DNA of 38,910 nucleotides, taken from contig NZ_KZ626919.1 in NCBI RefSeq assembly GCF_002911015.1, forward strand, positions 1 to 38,910. Direction: 5' to 3'. Of this stretch, positions 23,855 to 32,172 are shown piece by piece. The stretch comes from Streptomyces populi (lineage in GTDB: Bacteria > Actinomycetota > Actinomycetes > Streptomycetales > Streptomycetaceae). The notes below the pieces were generated by a model. It had not been told where the DNA came from. It saw only the letters and a program-made list of their open reading frames with translations, and did no database searches. The translations under genes and the position numbers were made by a program. Position 1 is the stretch's first letter; each line of letters starts with the position of its first letter.

Positions 23855-23884
23855 TGACCGGGTGGTCACATGACCGCCCGGTCA
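23855..23884. promoter_or_regulatory. 14-bp inverted repeat upstream of secreted hydrolase, candidate operator
   Basis: TGACCGGGTGGTCA (23855-23868) and TGACCGCCCGGTCA (23871-23884) are inverted repeats with one mismatch and a 2-base spacer; each arm is itself partly palindromic (TGACC...GGTCA). A further GGTCAC follows near 23894. The site is about 190 bases before the hydrolase start, on the promoter side. A dimeric regulator of the TetR or GntR kind would suit such a site; a hairpin role is also possible. Confidence 0.5.
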
Positions 23885-24075
23885 CAGGGAAGGTCACCCA
23901 TGTCCACGCCCACCCGGCATCGCTGTCCGGGTGTCCGAACCCCTCTGATCCACCGCTTGGGTCCGGGTGTACCCGAGCACCGCGCCTGCCCGGCCCCGTA
24001 GCCGGAGAACACCCGGACAACACGGAGACGTACCACCAGGAATCACTGTTTCATCCCCACAGAAAAGGTGATCTC

Positions 24076-25023
24076 GTGTTCCGTACACTCCTGCGGTCCA
24101 TGACCGCGATACTGCTGACCGCGGCAGCCGCCTTCGCCCTGGCGCCGACCGCCGACGCGTCCCCGCCGACCCTCTCGGCGGAGGCCGTGGACCTCTCTGT
24201 TCCAGGGCCGTTTTCCGTGGCCTACACCGATCTCACCGTGTCGGCAGCGGGGCGGACGTACAGTGCGCGGGTCTGGTACCCCGGCACCACGGCCGGCACC
24301 ACGGCCGGCGCCGACGCCCCGGTCGCCACTGGCGCCCACCCCGGCCTCGCCTTCGGTCACGGCTTCTTCCAGGCCATCACCCAGTACGAGGGCCTGCTCA
24401 AGCACTACGCCTCCTGGGGTGTCATCACCGTCGTCCCCAAGTCCCAGGGCGGCCTGTTCCCCAGCCATTCGGCGTTCGCCGACGACCTGAACGCGGGGCT
24501 GACCTGGCTCACCGCGCAGAACACCGCCTCCGGCTCTCGTTTCGCAAGCCGGGTCGACACCTCCCGGTACGCCGTCTCAGGACACTCGATGGGCGGCGGC
24601 GCCGCACTGCTCGCGGCAAGCCGCAACCCGGCCGTCAAGTCCGTCACGACCCTCGCGGCGGCGGAGACCAACCCCTCGGCAATCACCGCGTCCACCGCCC
24701 TCGGCATGCCCGTCCAGTACGTCGGCGGCAGCGCCGACTCCATCGCCGGTGTCGCCGGCAACCAGCAGAAGATGTACGACGCCAAGTCCTCGGGAACCCA
24801 ACTGCGCGTCATCACGGGCGGCTTCCATTGCGGCTTCGAGGACAGCTCCGGCTTCGGCTGCGACTCCGGAACCATCAGCCGCGCCGCGCAGCAGAAGCTG
24901 ACCTACGCCATCACCACCTCGTGGCTCCTGTACACGCTCGGCGTCGACACCTCCCTGTACGACCAGGTGTGGGGTTCCGCCGCCCAGAACTTGGCCGGCG
25001 TGGTGTACTCCGCCAAGCCCTGA
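24076..25023 (+). CDS. Secreted alpha/beta hydrolase, cutinase/chlorophyllase-like
   Basis: A 315-residue exported serine hydrolase. Residues 1-29 are a Sec signal peptide (FRTLLRSMTAILLTAAAAF, end ADA-S). The nucleophile elbow is GHSMGG with Ser171; the likely Asp is 221 (GGSADS) and the His is 251 in GGFHCGF. Cys252 and Cys262 could form a disulfide. The layout (ARVWYPG, HPGLAFGHGFFQA, YASWGVITVVPKSQGG, then GHSMGGGAALLA) is that of the cutinase/chlorophyllase-like dienelactone-hydrolase group, which cleaves polyester or lipid esters. A 12-bp tandem duplication gives TTAGTTAG near residue 71. The GTG at 24076 has AAGGTGA about 4 bases upstream. It is preceded by a palindromic candidate operator and followed by a strong hairpin. 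The substrate is unknown. Confidence 0.88.
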   Translation: MFRTLLRSMTAILLTAAAAFALAPTADASPPTLSAEAVDLSVPGPFSVAYTDLTVSAAGRTYSARVWYPGTTAGTTAGADAPVATGAHPGLAFGHGFFQAITQYEGLLKHYASWGVITVVPKSQGGLFPSHSAFADDLNAGLTWLTAQNTASGSRFASRVDTSRYAVSGHSMGGGAALLAASRNPAVKSVTTLAAAETNPSAITASTALGMPVQYVGGSADSIAGVAGNQQKMYDAKSSGTQLRVITGGFHCGFEDSSGFGCDSGTISRAAQQKLTYAITTSWLLYTLGVDTSLYDQVWGSAAQNLAGVVYSAKP

Positions 25024-25114
25024 GCCCGGATTCCGTACATGCCGTCCGGCGGCGGCCGGTGATCGTGCCGGTCGTGGAGGAAGAGCACCGGCCGCCCGGT
25101 CAGTGCGTTGTCGT

Positions 25115-25154
25115 CGTGCGGGTGGCCGGAGACTCCCTTCCGGCCACCCGCACG
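25115..25154. terminator. 16-bp perfect stem, bidirectional terminator
   Basis: CGTGCGGGTGGCCGGA (25115-25130) pairs perfectly with TCCGGCCACCCGCACG (25139-25154) around 8 bases. It sits between the convergent hydrolase (plus) and NUDIX-like (minus) genes and can serve both. Confidence 0.75.
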
Positions 25155-25315
25155 GTCGGCGCGCCGGGCCACGGCGGCCGGGCGCGGGCCTGACCCCTTG
25201 CGGAGTCGTCCGCGAGCTGCGGAACCGATCGCTCTCCTGGCTGCCTGCTCCACCTGCCCGCTCGACTTGCCGGAATCCACATCGATTCGACCAGGCACCA
25301 CCAGGGAACTCCGCG

Positions 25316-26365
25316 TCACGGGATCCTCTGCCGGAGTACGGCTGCCCGCGCCAGCACCGCAGCCGTCCGTGCCCTGCCGAAGCGGAAGAGCATGGTGAGC
25401 AGCAGCCGGTACCGGGAGGTCGGATGCCAGGAGACGGGCTCGTGTCCCTGCTCGGTGTCGGACGGCTTCAGGCTGACATCATCCTCCGGACGTGCGGAGC
25501 CCAACAACGCTCCCGCCAGCGCCTCCGGGGACAGCGGCAGCAGAGCGCATCCGACGTGCTCCCAGGCATCGGCGGCTTGCCCGGCCGTCGCCTGTGCGTA
25601 CAGCCTCTCTGCCGGGACCGGGATCCGGCAGTGCACCACGGCCGCGACACTCATCGCCCCGGTATCGCCCAACAGCCCCAGCACCGTGAGGTCATCGGTG
25701 CCGACGTCCAGACCGAACTCCTCGGCGATCCCCCTGGCGGCGGCCCGTTCGAAGGTGTGGGAGCCGGCCTCGTCGACGTCGGCCGGCTCCATCCCCTCCT
25801 CGAACGAGCAACTCCAGGTGAGGGGGTGGTACTTCACGAGGTGGCTGCGCCGGTTCAGCAGGATCATGCCGTCCTCGGTCTCGATGACTCCATGGACGGC
25901 GACGATGTTGGGGACGGGAGCACCAGCGCCGTCGAGCAGCGCCGACAGGAACGAGGCCCGTCCATGGGCGTCGCCGTGAAGGGCGAGGAATCCGGCCTGC
26001 ACCGCTTGCACCTGACCCCAGTCGGTACGCGCCACCTCGATCTCGGCCTGCCCCGGGCCTCCGGTTCGTAGCCGGTGTACCGCGACCTTCGGGCCGCTCC
26101 ACTCGCCGGCATCCCGCCCGCGCCACTCGGCATGCCGGCGCGCCGTGAGCGTCTCCGCAGCCCAGCGGACCCTTCCGCCCTGGCGCACGATGACCGTCGG
26201 TGGTCGGCCCAGGTCACAGGTGAGCAGGGAGTCGCACAGGTCGACCGCGCCGTCGATGACCGCCTTCGTGCTCCGGCTGCCGGTCCGATCTCCCGCTGGA
26301 ACGTGTGTGAAGGGCGTGCTCAGGAGGACCGGGGGAAGGAAGTCCGCCTCGTCGTGGGTGTTCAT
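25316..26365 (-). CDS. NUDIX-like hydrolase domain protein
   Basis: A 349-residue cytoplasmic protein. The middle (about residues 155-270) reads PNIVAVHGVIETEDGMILLN and RRSHLVKYHPLTWSCSFEEG, then RAAARGIAEEFGLD. This resembles a NUDIX fold with the core RxIxEExGL half of the NUDIX box; the upstream Gx5Ex7 part is stretched and the usual RE is RG, so phosphohydrolase activity is uncertain. The N-terminal 150 residues (VIVRQGGRVRWAAETLTARR) are a separate beta-rich segment. The C-terminal basic helices RYRLLLTMLFRFGR look like an amphipathic tail. The ATG at 26365 has AGAGGGG 8 bases upstream. It lies 22 bases after the unknown 432-residue gene and is probably cotranscribed with it. Confidence 0.7.
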   Translation of the reverse strand: MNTHDEADFLPPVLLSTPFTHVPAGDRTGSRSTKAVIDGAVDLCDSLLTCDLGRPPTVIVRQGGRVRWAAETLTARRHAEWRGRDAGEWSGPKVAVHRLRTGGPGQAEIEVARTDWGQVQAVQAGFLALHGDAHGRASFLSALLDGAGAPVPNIVAVHGVIETEDGMILLNRRSHLVKYHPLTWSCSFEEGMEPADVDEAGSHTFERAAARGIAEEFGLDVGTDDLTVLGLLGDTGAMSVAAVVHCRIPVPAERLYAQATAGQAADAWEHVGCALLPLSPEALAGALLGSARPEDDVSLKPSDTEQGHEPVSWHPTSRYRLLLTMLFRFGRARTAAVLARAAVLRQRIP

Positions 26366-26387
26366 GCTGTCCGCCCCTCTGGCACGG

Positions 26388-27686
26388 TCATGTGCCTCCA
26401 CGCTGTGTCCAGGTGCCTCGTCTGCCCGCCGTCATCAGTGTGTTGACGATGTGCGACCGCTTGCGGCTGCCTCTGAGGAGTCGCTCGGCCGCCAGGCCGA
26501 ACGCCAGGGCGGGTGCGGCGAACCCGAAGGTGTCCGCCGCGCCGATGGCCAGCCCGGCACCGGCCAGTCCTGCTTCGACGGCCGCCCAGCCGAGATGCCC
26601 GGATCCGTGCCCGGCGGCCGGCAGCTTCTTCTTGACAGCCCGCAGCAACGCGGCGAGGGCGTCCGCGGCCGCCGAGGTGTCCGCGGCCCGCAGCGCCGTC
26701 TGGTACTCGTCGCGTCGCCGGGTGACGGTGTCGTCCCGCAGGATCTTCCCCACGTCCTGCCAGCTCAGTGCTCCGACCGCCGCCAGCTGACTCGAGGCCA
26801 GCCCGTGCCCGGCGGGCGACGTGGAAGCGGGGCTCGAAGGCTCGAACAGGGCGTCTGTGGGACTTCCGAGGTACAGCCCCACGTCGGCGGCTTCGGGCAG
26901 GGATCGTGGAGAGGCTCCGTCGGTACCGAGCGTGCGCTGGACCGCCGCGTTCCATGCCTGGGTCGCGGTGTTGCCTATCGCAGTCCTGTGCGGCGGGTCC
27001 GTCGCGTCGAGCTGGGCGGCAAGCAGGGCTCTGCGGTGACGGTCCGACTGTCCCAGGTGGGTGTACAGGTAGGTGAGCGTGCGTTCCACCGGGGCGTAGT
27101 CGTGGCCGGGGAGGCCCGGTAACTCTGCCACTTCTTCGAGCACGTCGCAGTACGAGCTGGGGCGGGTCACCGACGTGGTGCCGAGCGGTACCCCGGCTTC
27201 ACGGGAAAAGTGGTGCAGCGTCCATGCCACGGCCTGGAGCCTCTGCCGTACGGCGCTGCCTTCCTCGTACAGCGCTCCCAGCGCGGTTCCCCGTGCGAAC
27301 AGCGGTCCCGGATTGGCGTCCCCACGCTCCAGGACCGCTTCCGACAACCGCACCAGAGGTTCCGCGGTGTCGAACGACGAGGACAGCCAGCCGGGTTCCA
27401 AAGTGCGCCGCAACCCGGTGGTGACCAGGGCGAACGAGTCGCTTCCGGATGGAGCGGCGGTGGTGCAGCGCAGGAACTCCGGGCAGCTGCGCACGAAAGC
27501 CCTGAAGTCGTCGGACTCGAAAAGCGTCTGCACCACGGGACTGTCGATGAGCTGGATGTCGCTCAGCACGACCGCGTGCCCCAGCAGGGCCTGGATCTTC
27601 AGCATGACGGCCAACGAAGGATCCTGCGGGACCCACTCGGACAACCGCAGGTGCTCGCCATCGAGCCAGTAGGCGTAGATCTCCAC
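26388..27686 (-). CDS. Unknown 432-residue protein with hydrophobic tail and TTA codon
   Basis: I do not recognise the family. The N-terminal 70 residues (YAYWLDGEHLRLSEWVPQD, LGHAVVLSDIQLIDSPVVQT, FRAFVRSCPEFLR) look like a compact alpha/beta segment; residues 100-345 are helical. Residues about 365-404 are Gly/Ala-rich and hydrophobic (GWAAVEAGLAGAGLAIGAA, FGFAAPALAFGLAAE) and could form one or two membrane helices, followed by a basic tail. Leu189 is encoded by TTA, so translation may depend on the bldA tRNA. The GTG at 27686 has GGAAGGA about 4 bases upstream. The stop is 22 bases before the NUDIX-like gene, indicating a two-gene unit. A membrane-linked partner of the NUDIX-like protein is a possibility, not shown. 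Confidence 0.75.
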   Translation of the reverse strand: MEIYAYWLDGEHLRLSEWVPQDPSLAVMLKIQALLGHAVVLSDIQLIDSPVVQTLFESDDFRAFVRSCPEFLRCTTAAPSGSDSFALVTTGLRRTLEPGWLSSSFDTAEPLVRLSEAVLERGDANPGPLFARGTALGALYEEGSAVRQRLQAVAWTLHHFSREAGVPLGTTSVTRPSSYCDVLEEVAELPGLPGHDYAPVERTLTYLYTHLGQSDRHRRALLAAQLDATDPPHRTAIGNTATQAWNAAVQRTLGTDGASPRSLPEAADVGLYLGSPTDALFEPSSPASTSPAGHGLASSQLAAVGALSWQDVGKILRDDTVTRRRDEYQTALRAADTSAAADALAALLRAVKKKLPAAGHGSGHLGWAAVEAGLAGAGLAIGAADTFGFAAPALAFGLAAERLLRGSRKRSHIVNTLMTAGRRGTWTQRGGT

Positions 27687-27752
27687 GACTTCCTTCCCAG
27701 CTGCGCATCGGGCCGTTCACGGAATGGATGACCTGTCACGACCCGGTTCTGA

Positions 27753-28865
27753 TCAAGGCGCCGCGGTTCCCGCTCCCTGATCCGCCGACGACAGGACGTT
27801 CACCGGAAACGAGAGCGAATACCGTTTGCCGGTAGTGCAGTTGGCATCGGTCATGGAGTGATCATGCCAGTTACGGTCGTCCTTCGACGGTAGGCGAAAC
27901 CTTGGCCCGGCGGCGGCGTTACGCTCCGGCCGACAGGCCCCGCCGGGTCCCGCCGCTCCCGGAGACTCCGTCTTGTGGGGGCCTGTGCCCGGCGCGGCGT
28001 CACGTCGTCGGGCCTCCGTGTTCACGAGGTCGGCGGTTGCTTCCCACAGTCGGCGGGCCATGGCCTCGTCGAGGCCTGCCTTGCCCTGCCGACGGACGGC
28101 CGGGTAGCCCCGGAGGCCGCCGAGGCCGTCCGGGCCGACGTAGGCGTTGCCGGGGACGTCCTGGACGGCGGCGTAGAGCACCGACAGCGCTCCGCGCTCG
28201 GGGTCGTTGGTGAGGAAAGCGAATCGGTTGATGACGTTCGCACGGGAGTGGGACGCCAGAGCGGTGCGGGCGATGCCCGGGCTGGCGAGCACCGAGCGGA
28301 CCGGGCTGCCGGTGGCGGTGAGCCGGCGCTGTAGTTCCAGGGAGAACAGGACGACGGCGAGCTTGGACGCCCCGTAGGCGCCCATCCCGTTGTACCTGCG
28401 CGTGCGCCAGTCCAGGTCGGCCAGGTCGATCTTGCCCTGTCGGTGCAGCTGGCTGGTGACGTGGACCACGCGGGCGGTGACGTGCTCGAGGAGCAGGTTG
28501 GTCAGCAGGAAGGGGCCGGTGTAGTTGGTGGCCGTCTGCACATCGAGGCCGTCGGCGGTGCGCCTGGCGGGGATGTCCATCACGCCGGCGTTGTTGATCA
28601 GGATGTCGAGGCGGCCGGACCAGGAGCCGGCGAAGGCGCGTACCGAGGACAGATCCGACACGTCGAGGGTCCGGACGTCGAAGGTGCCGGGCAAGCCGGC
28701 GACGGCGCCGCGGGTCTTGCCGGCATCCCGCACACCCAGCACGACACGGGCACCGGCGCGGGCGAGCTCGCGGGCGGTGATCAGTCCGAGGCCACGGCCG
28801 GCACCGGTGATCAGTGCCGTCCGGCCGGTGAGGTCGGGCAGGTCGCTCGCAGTCCATCTGGTCAT
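27753..28865 (-). CDS. Short-chain dehydrogenase/reductase with abnormal C-terminal extension
   Basis: A 370-residue cytoplasmic NAD(P)-dependent oxidoreductase of the classical SDR type, close to retinol-dehydrogenase-like members. TGAGRGLG at about 20-27 is the cofactor Gly motif, NNAGV follows, VHVTSQLH holds the catalytic Ser, and YGASK is the Tyr-x3-Lys pair. Normal members end soon after LWEATADLV. Here about 75 more residues follow (EARRRDAAPGTGPHKTESPG and on to SSADQGAGTAAP) with low-complexity, non-family sequence, so the native stop was probably lost by a frameshift or mutation. The ATG at 28865 has GGAG 8 bases upstream. It is divergent from the XRE regulator, a pairing often seen for this SDR group and suggesting local control. 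Confidence 0.85.
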   Translation of the reverse strand: MTRWTASDLPDLTGRTALITGAGRGLGLITARELARAGARVVLGVRDAGKTRGAVAGLPGTFDVRTLDVSDLSSVRAFAGSWSGRLDILINNAGVMDIPARRTADGLDVQTATNYTGPFLLTNLLLEHVTARVVHVTSQLHRQGKIDLADLDWRTRRYNGMGAYGASKLAVVLFSLELQRRLTATGSPVRSVLASPGIARTALASHSRANVINRFAFLTNDPERGALSVLYAAVQDVPGNAYVGPDGLGGLRGYPAVRRQGKAGLDEAMARRLWEATADLVNTEARRRDAAPGTGPHKTESPGAAGPGGACRPERNAAAGPRFRLPSKDDRNWHDHSMTDANCTTGKRYSLSFPVNVLSSADQGAGTAAP

Positions 28866-29009
28866 GGCTCTGGCTCCAAGGGTCGACGTCGCGGTGTTCG
28901 GGATGACCGCTGATCGCCACGCCAGTGAACCGACCGCGCGACGGCGGAGGAAGGACACGCTCAACCACTGCATGACAGGTCGTGGCTGAGCCCTGCGGAA
29001 TGCCCAACC

Positions 29010-29879
29010 ATGAAGGACATGGACCGCATATTCGACCGCGCTTCCCTGGGGGCCTTCCTGCGCGCCCGGCGAACAGCGCTGCAGCCGGAAGACGTCGGGC
29101 TGCGCCGCGGATCACGCCGACGCGCCCCGGGACTGCGCCGCGAGGAGGTGGCGGAGCTGTGCACGATGTCCGCCGACTATTTCGCCCGACTGGAACGCGG
29201 TGACGGGCCGCAGCCCTCGGAGCCCATGGTCGCGGCGATCGCCCGCGGCCTGCGGCTGACCCCGGACGAACGCGACCACCTGTTCCTGCTCGCCGGCTAC
29301 CGCACCGCACCCCGTGACCTGCGGTCCGGGCATGTGAGCCCCGGGCTGATGCGGGTCATGGACGGTCTGACCGGCCACGCCGCGCAGGTCATGGGCCCAC
29401 TCGGCGAAACGCTGCTGCAGACGCCGCCCGCGGTGGCCCTGCTCGGCGACCAGACCCGGTACACCGGCAACGCCCGCAGCGCGACGTACCGCTGGTTCAC
29501 CGACCCGGCCGCCCGCGAGCGCTACCACCCCGATGAGCACGACAAAAACAGCCGCACCAACGTCGCACTGCTGCGCGAGGCCGTCGCCCGAGGCGGAACC
29601 GGGTCCGCCGCGGCGGACCTGGCCGACGTCCTGCGGCGCACCAGCGAGGAGTTCGCCGGGCTGTGGGAGCGCCACGAGGTGGGTCTGCGCTGGAGCGACA
29701 TCAAACGTCTCGTCCACCCCCAGGTCGGAGAGCTGGACCTCTTCTGCCAACTCCTCCTGGAACCCGACCAGGGCCAGTCACTCCTCGTCTTCACCGCGAC
29801 CCCGGGCACGGAAAGCCACGAGAAGCTCGCCCTGCTCACCGTGTTGGGCACCGACCGATTCGCCGCCGAGCCGGAGTGA
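29010..29879 (+). CDS. XRE-family regulator with MmyB-like domain
   Basis: A 289-residue DNA-binding regulator. An XRE-type HTH covers about residues 12-90: LGAFLRARRTALQPEDVGLR, then APGLRREEVAELCTMSADYF and ARLERGDGPQPSEPMVAAIA. The rest is an MmyB-like ligand-binding domain with GLMRVMDGLTGHAAQVMGPL, NARSATYRWFTDPAARERY, and a C-terminal GELDLFCQLLLEPDQGQSLL. Known relatives bind fatty acids or acyl-CoA. The ATG at 29010 is used; ATG 29019 is an in-frame alternative. The gene diverges from the SDR over 144 bases (28866-29009), which should contain both promoters and the operator; no palindrome stood out there. Confidence 0.9.
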   Translation: MKDMDRIFDRASLGAFLRARRTALQPEDVGLRRGSRRRAPGLRREEVAELCTMSADYFARLERGDGPQPSEPMVAAIARGLRLTPDERDHLFLLAGYRTAPRDLRSGHVSPGLMRVMDGLTGHAAQVMGPLGETLLQTPPAVALLGDQTRYTGNARSATYRWFTDPAARERYHPDEHDKNSRTNVALLREAVARGGTGSAAADLADVLRRTSEEFAGLWERHEVGLRWSDIKRLVHPQVGELDLFCQLLLEPDQGQSLLVFTATPGTESHEKLALLTVLGTDRFAAEPE

Positions 29880-30198
29880 CGCCGTCGCGTTTCCCGGGTG
29901 CTCGACCCGCCGATCGCAGAAATGCGACCGCTTCTCTCGTTGGATTGCCGGTCCGGTCGTACCGTCGGCCGACGCGCAGTGGGCACGGACAGAGCCGTCG
30001 CTGCCGTGACGACCGGGCGGCCGCCCCCTTACGCCGTTACTCGATCGAAGGCGGCCGGTGGTCCTTCTGGTCAGCGGGCCCGATCGGCCGGGAGCACCGA
30101 ACGGCCGTCCGGCCCGAACGGCGTTCCGAGCTCGTCCACCGAACTGTCGGAGATGGAGCATTCACACGGGAGACTGCAACGCCCATCGGAACCTGGCT
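29880..30198. other. Intergenic region, no gene seen
   Basis: About 320 bases lie between the XRE regulator (plus) and the TPR/membrane gene (minus), which converge. I find no supported gene. A weak inverted repeat, CGATCGCA-GAAA-TGCGACCG, is present near 29912-29931 and could help terminate transcription. Confidence 0.3.
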
Positions 30199-31014
30199 CT
30201 AGCCGGCGGAGGCGGCGGTCTCGGCGTGCCGGGCCTCCATCGCGGCGATCACCCGCTGCCGAGCCACCCGCCGGGCCAGCCTGAGCTTTCCGTCGGCCAG
30301 CAGGAGGGGCACGTACCAGATCCAGCCCCACACGCTGTACGAGACGGTCCCACTCAGTACCAGCGCTTTGTTGGTGACGAGGGCGAGCACGAACGTGGTG
30401 ACGTAGGCGGCCACCCGATGACGGACCATGAGCCGGAGCGGGGCCCGCCAAGGACCGGCCAGCAGCTCCAGCGCGGCCGCCACCTCCGCGGCCCGCAGGT
30501 CCTCGGGATGCGCCGGCGCCTGGCCGCCCCGCTCCAACGCTTCTGCCACCTCGGCGCTGTGGGACGCCAGAGCCGCCCGCTCGGCCCGCACGGTGGCCGT
30601 CCTCTCCCGTACGTCCTGCCAATAGCCCCGTCCTGCCCAGCCGAGCGCGTCCTCCACCCGCGCCGCCTCGGGCGAACCCGCCGGAGCCAGGACGGCGATC
30701 CGCTCCTTGAGCACGACGGCTCGACCGCTACGCCCCGGGTACGTCCAGCTGTCGGCCCTCAGGCACAACTCCAGGTACGAGACGAGCAGTCCCAGGTCGT
30801 CGGGCCACTGTGCGAGCCCGGCCTCGTAGGCCTTCTCCGCCTCGGCATCGTGGTCGTCCTCGTCCTCCGCCGCGTGTGCCAGACCGAGCCACCGGTAGAG
30901 CACCGGATCGGGCCCGAGCTCCTCCAGACCGGCTTCACACAGCTTCCGGACCTGTGTGAACCCGCCCACCGCGAAGAGCTCCTCGCAGCGGTCCGCGTAC
31001 TCGTCATGCGTCAT
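30199..31014 (-). CDS. TPR-like protein with two C-terminal membrane segments
   Basis: A 271-residue protein. Residues 1-110 hold TPR-like helix pairs (ADRCEELFAVGGFTQVRKLC, YRWLGLAHAAEDEDDHDAE, AYEAGLAQWPDDLGLLVSYL). A second helical region (EDALGWAGRGYWQDVRERTA and on) leads to two hydrophobic segments, VAAYVTTFVLALVTNKALVL and YSVWGWIWYVPLLLAD, linked by a short turn. A basic tail (RLARRVARQRVI) would lie inside the cell. This suggests a membrane-anchored cytoplasmic repeat domain. No enzyme motif is visible and the family is not recognised. The ATG at 31014 is preceded by GGGTGGGA; a GTG at 31023 is an alternative. It stands alone. Confidence 0.75.
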   Translation of the reverse strand: MTHDEYADRCEELFAVGGFTQVRKLCEAGLEELGPDPVLYRWLGLAHAAEDEDDHDAEAEKAYEAGLAQWPDDLGLLVSYLELCLRADSWTYPGRSGRAVVLKERIAVLAPAGSPEAARVEDALGWAGRGYWQDVRERTATVRAERAALASHSAEVAEALERGGQAPAHPEDLRAAEVAAALELLAGPWRAPLRLMVRHRVAAYVTTFVLALVTNKALVLSGTVSYSVWGWIWYVPLLLADGKLRLARRVARQRVIAAMEARHAETAASAG

Positions 31015-31315
31015 GCTTCCCACCCCAGTCGATCAGTACGGCCACTCTCAGCCACCCAAATCCACTGGTCAAGGCAATAGCGAATGTCAGGGGTTCCCAC
31101 CTGCTGACCAGGGCCACCGTCCACGAAGGAATGGTGGTTTCGGCGGTCGCAGGAGGTCAGTGCGCGCACGACCGGCCGGCCGCGAACGAACCTGGCTCCG
31201 CTCACCGGGCCCTTTGGCACCGATCATCCGGGCCGTCGCGCGCCGTGAGCGGGTCACCGGCGCGGTGGATCCGTGTGAGGACCGGCCGGGCGCGCCGGCC
31301 GCCGCAGACTTGGTC
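31015..31315. other. Gene-free stretch between divergent genes
   Basis: About 300 bases separate the TPR/membrane gene from the next plus-strand ORF. Frames here are short or Arg-rich. An open frame continuous with the downstream ORF reads RAVARRERVTGAVDPCEDRP from about 31225, so the true start of that gene might be a GTG at 31265. No promoter or palindrome was convincing. Confidence 0.3.
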
Positions 31316-31774
31316 ATGGAACCCTGGCAGCGCCCCTCGGACGCTCACCTGGTCCAGTTGGGCCTGGACGCCCTGACGACCGGTGTCGAGGCTCCCTCGC
31401 TTCCCCTGCCGGCCGGTCTCGCGCGTGGTGAGGATTCCCGGGCCCGCGAGCTGTTCGACCTTGTGCTGGAAGAGTCGGGGCTGCTGCCGCCGTCCTCGGA
31501 AGGTCTTGCCGAGGCCCGATGGACCGCGGCCCGGTGGTGGGCCGGCCAGATCGTGGCGCGCCGGCTCGATCCCGTGCACGGAGCGAAGCTGATCCATGAG
31601 GAGGCCGCAGCCGAACTCGGCCACCCCGACGCGCTGCAGCCCATCGTCGATCTGGCTGGAGCGCTCGACCCGCCGAACGACCGACCTCCGGACCAGCAGC
31701 ACATTCGCGACCAGGTCACCTCCGCTGCACGAGACTTTCTCGCCACGGAAGCGCACCAGAAGCACAGCCTTTGA
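31316..31774 (+). CDS. Hypothetical 152-residue protein
   Basis: I do not recognise a family. The product is acidic and helical: HLVQLGLDALTTGVEAPSLP, SRARELFDLVLEESGLLPPS, then ARWTAARWWAGQIVARRLDP and VHGAKLIHEEAAAELGHPDA. No signal peptide or membrane segment is visible. Helices of this spacing, with a Trp pair in the middle, resemble small uncharacterised cytoplasmic proteins often found next to SUKH or immunity genes, but no specific match is claimed. The ATG at 31316 has a poor ribosome-binding site and a GTG at 31265 is in frame. It is followed after 10 bases by the truncated VOC gene. Confidence 0.5.
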   Translation: MEPWQRPSDAHLVQLGLDALTTGVEAPSLPLPAGLARGEDSRARELFDLVLEESGLLPPSSEGLAEARWTAARWWAGQIVARRLDPVHGAKLIHEEAAAELGHPDALQPIVDLAGALDPPNDRPPDQQHIRDQVTSAARDFLATEAHQKHSL

Positions 31775-31784
31775 GCTACGCCGC

Positions 31785-32156
31785 ATGCCCCACCGTGACC
31801 GGTTCACGGAAGTCGGACCAGAGCCGGAGAAGGCCGACAGCCAGGCCGCCCGTCCGCGCGAAGGCTCACGCGGCGGGCGACCACCGGGCACCGTAGAGGA
31901 GGTCCGGGCCCGCCAGATGCCGCCCACCCTGGTCTTCATCCCGGTGCCCGAGGGCAAGAGCGTGAAGAACCGGCTCCACCTGGACGTCAGCCCGATCGAC
32001 GGCAGTACCGACGACGAGGTGGCCAGGCTGCTCGGCCTCGGCGCCGCCAAGGTGGACGTGGGCCAGGGCCCTGGCCGGAGCTGGGTGGTCATGACCGACC
32101 CCGAGGGCAACGAGTTCGACGTCCTGCGCACCCTGGCACCGGCCGAACCCACGTGA
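31785..32156 (+). pseudogene. Truncated VOC (glyoxalase-like) protein
   Basis: The last 75 residues read PTLVFIPVPEGKSVKNRLHL, then DVSPIDGSTDDEVARLLGLG and SWVVMTDPEGNEFDVLRTL. This is the second half of the actinomycete VOC superfamily pattern (FQRVPEGKTVKNRxHLDV...DPEGNEFCVL). The first 45 residues (HRDRFTEVGPEPEKADSQAA and on) are unrelated low-complexity sequence, so the N-terminal beta-alpha-beta-beta-beta module and half of the active-site pocket are missing. VOC proteins need paired modules, so this copy is unlikely to be functional alone. It is convergent with the DUF6193 pseudogene; their stops are nearly adjacent. Confidence 0.6.
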
Positions 32157-32172
32157 CTTTCACGTTCGTGGG
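32148..32172. terminator. Hairpin between convergent pseudogenes
   Basis: ACGTGA (32151-32156) pairs with TCACGT (32160-32165), and alternatively CCCACG (32148-32153) with CGTGGG (32167-32172). The structure lies exactly where the VOC and DUF6193 reading frames meet and overlaps the VOC stop codon, so it can act as a two-way terminator. Confidence 0.5.

Noticed and set aside
24290..24313. Tandem 12-bp repeat in the hydrolase gene as a mobile or CRISPR-like repeat
   Set aside because: It is only two in-frame copies (TTAG twice in the protein), a slippage duplication inside a coding region.
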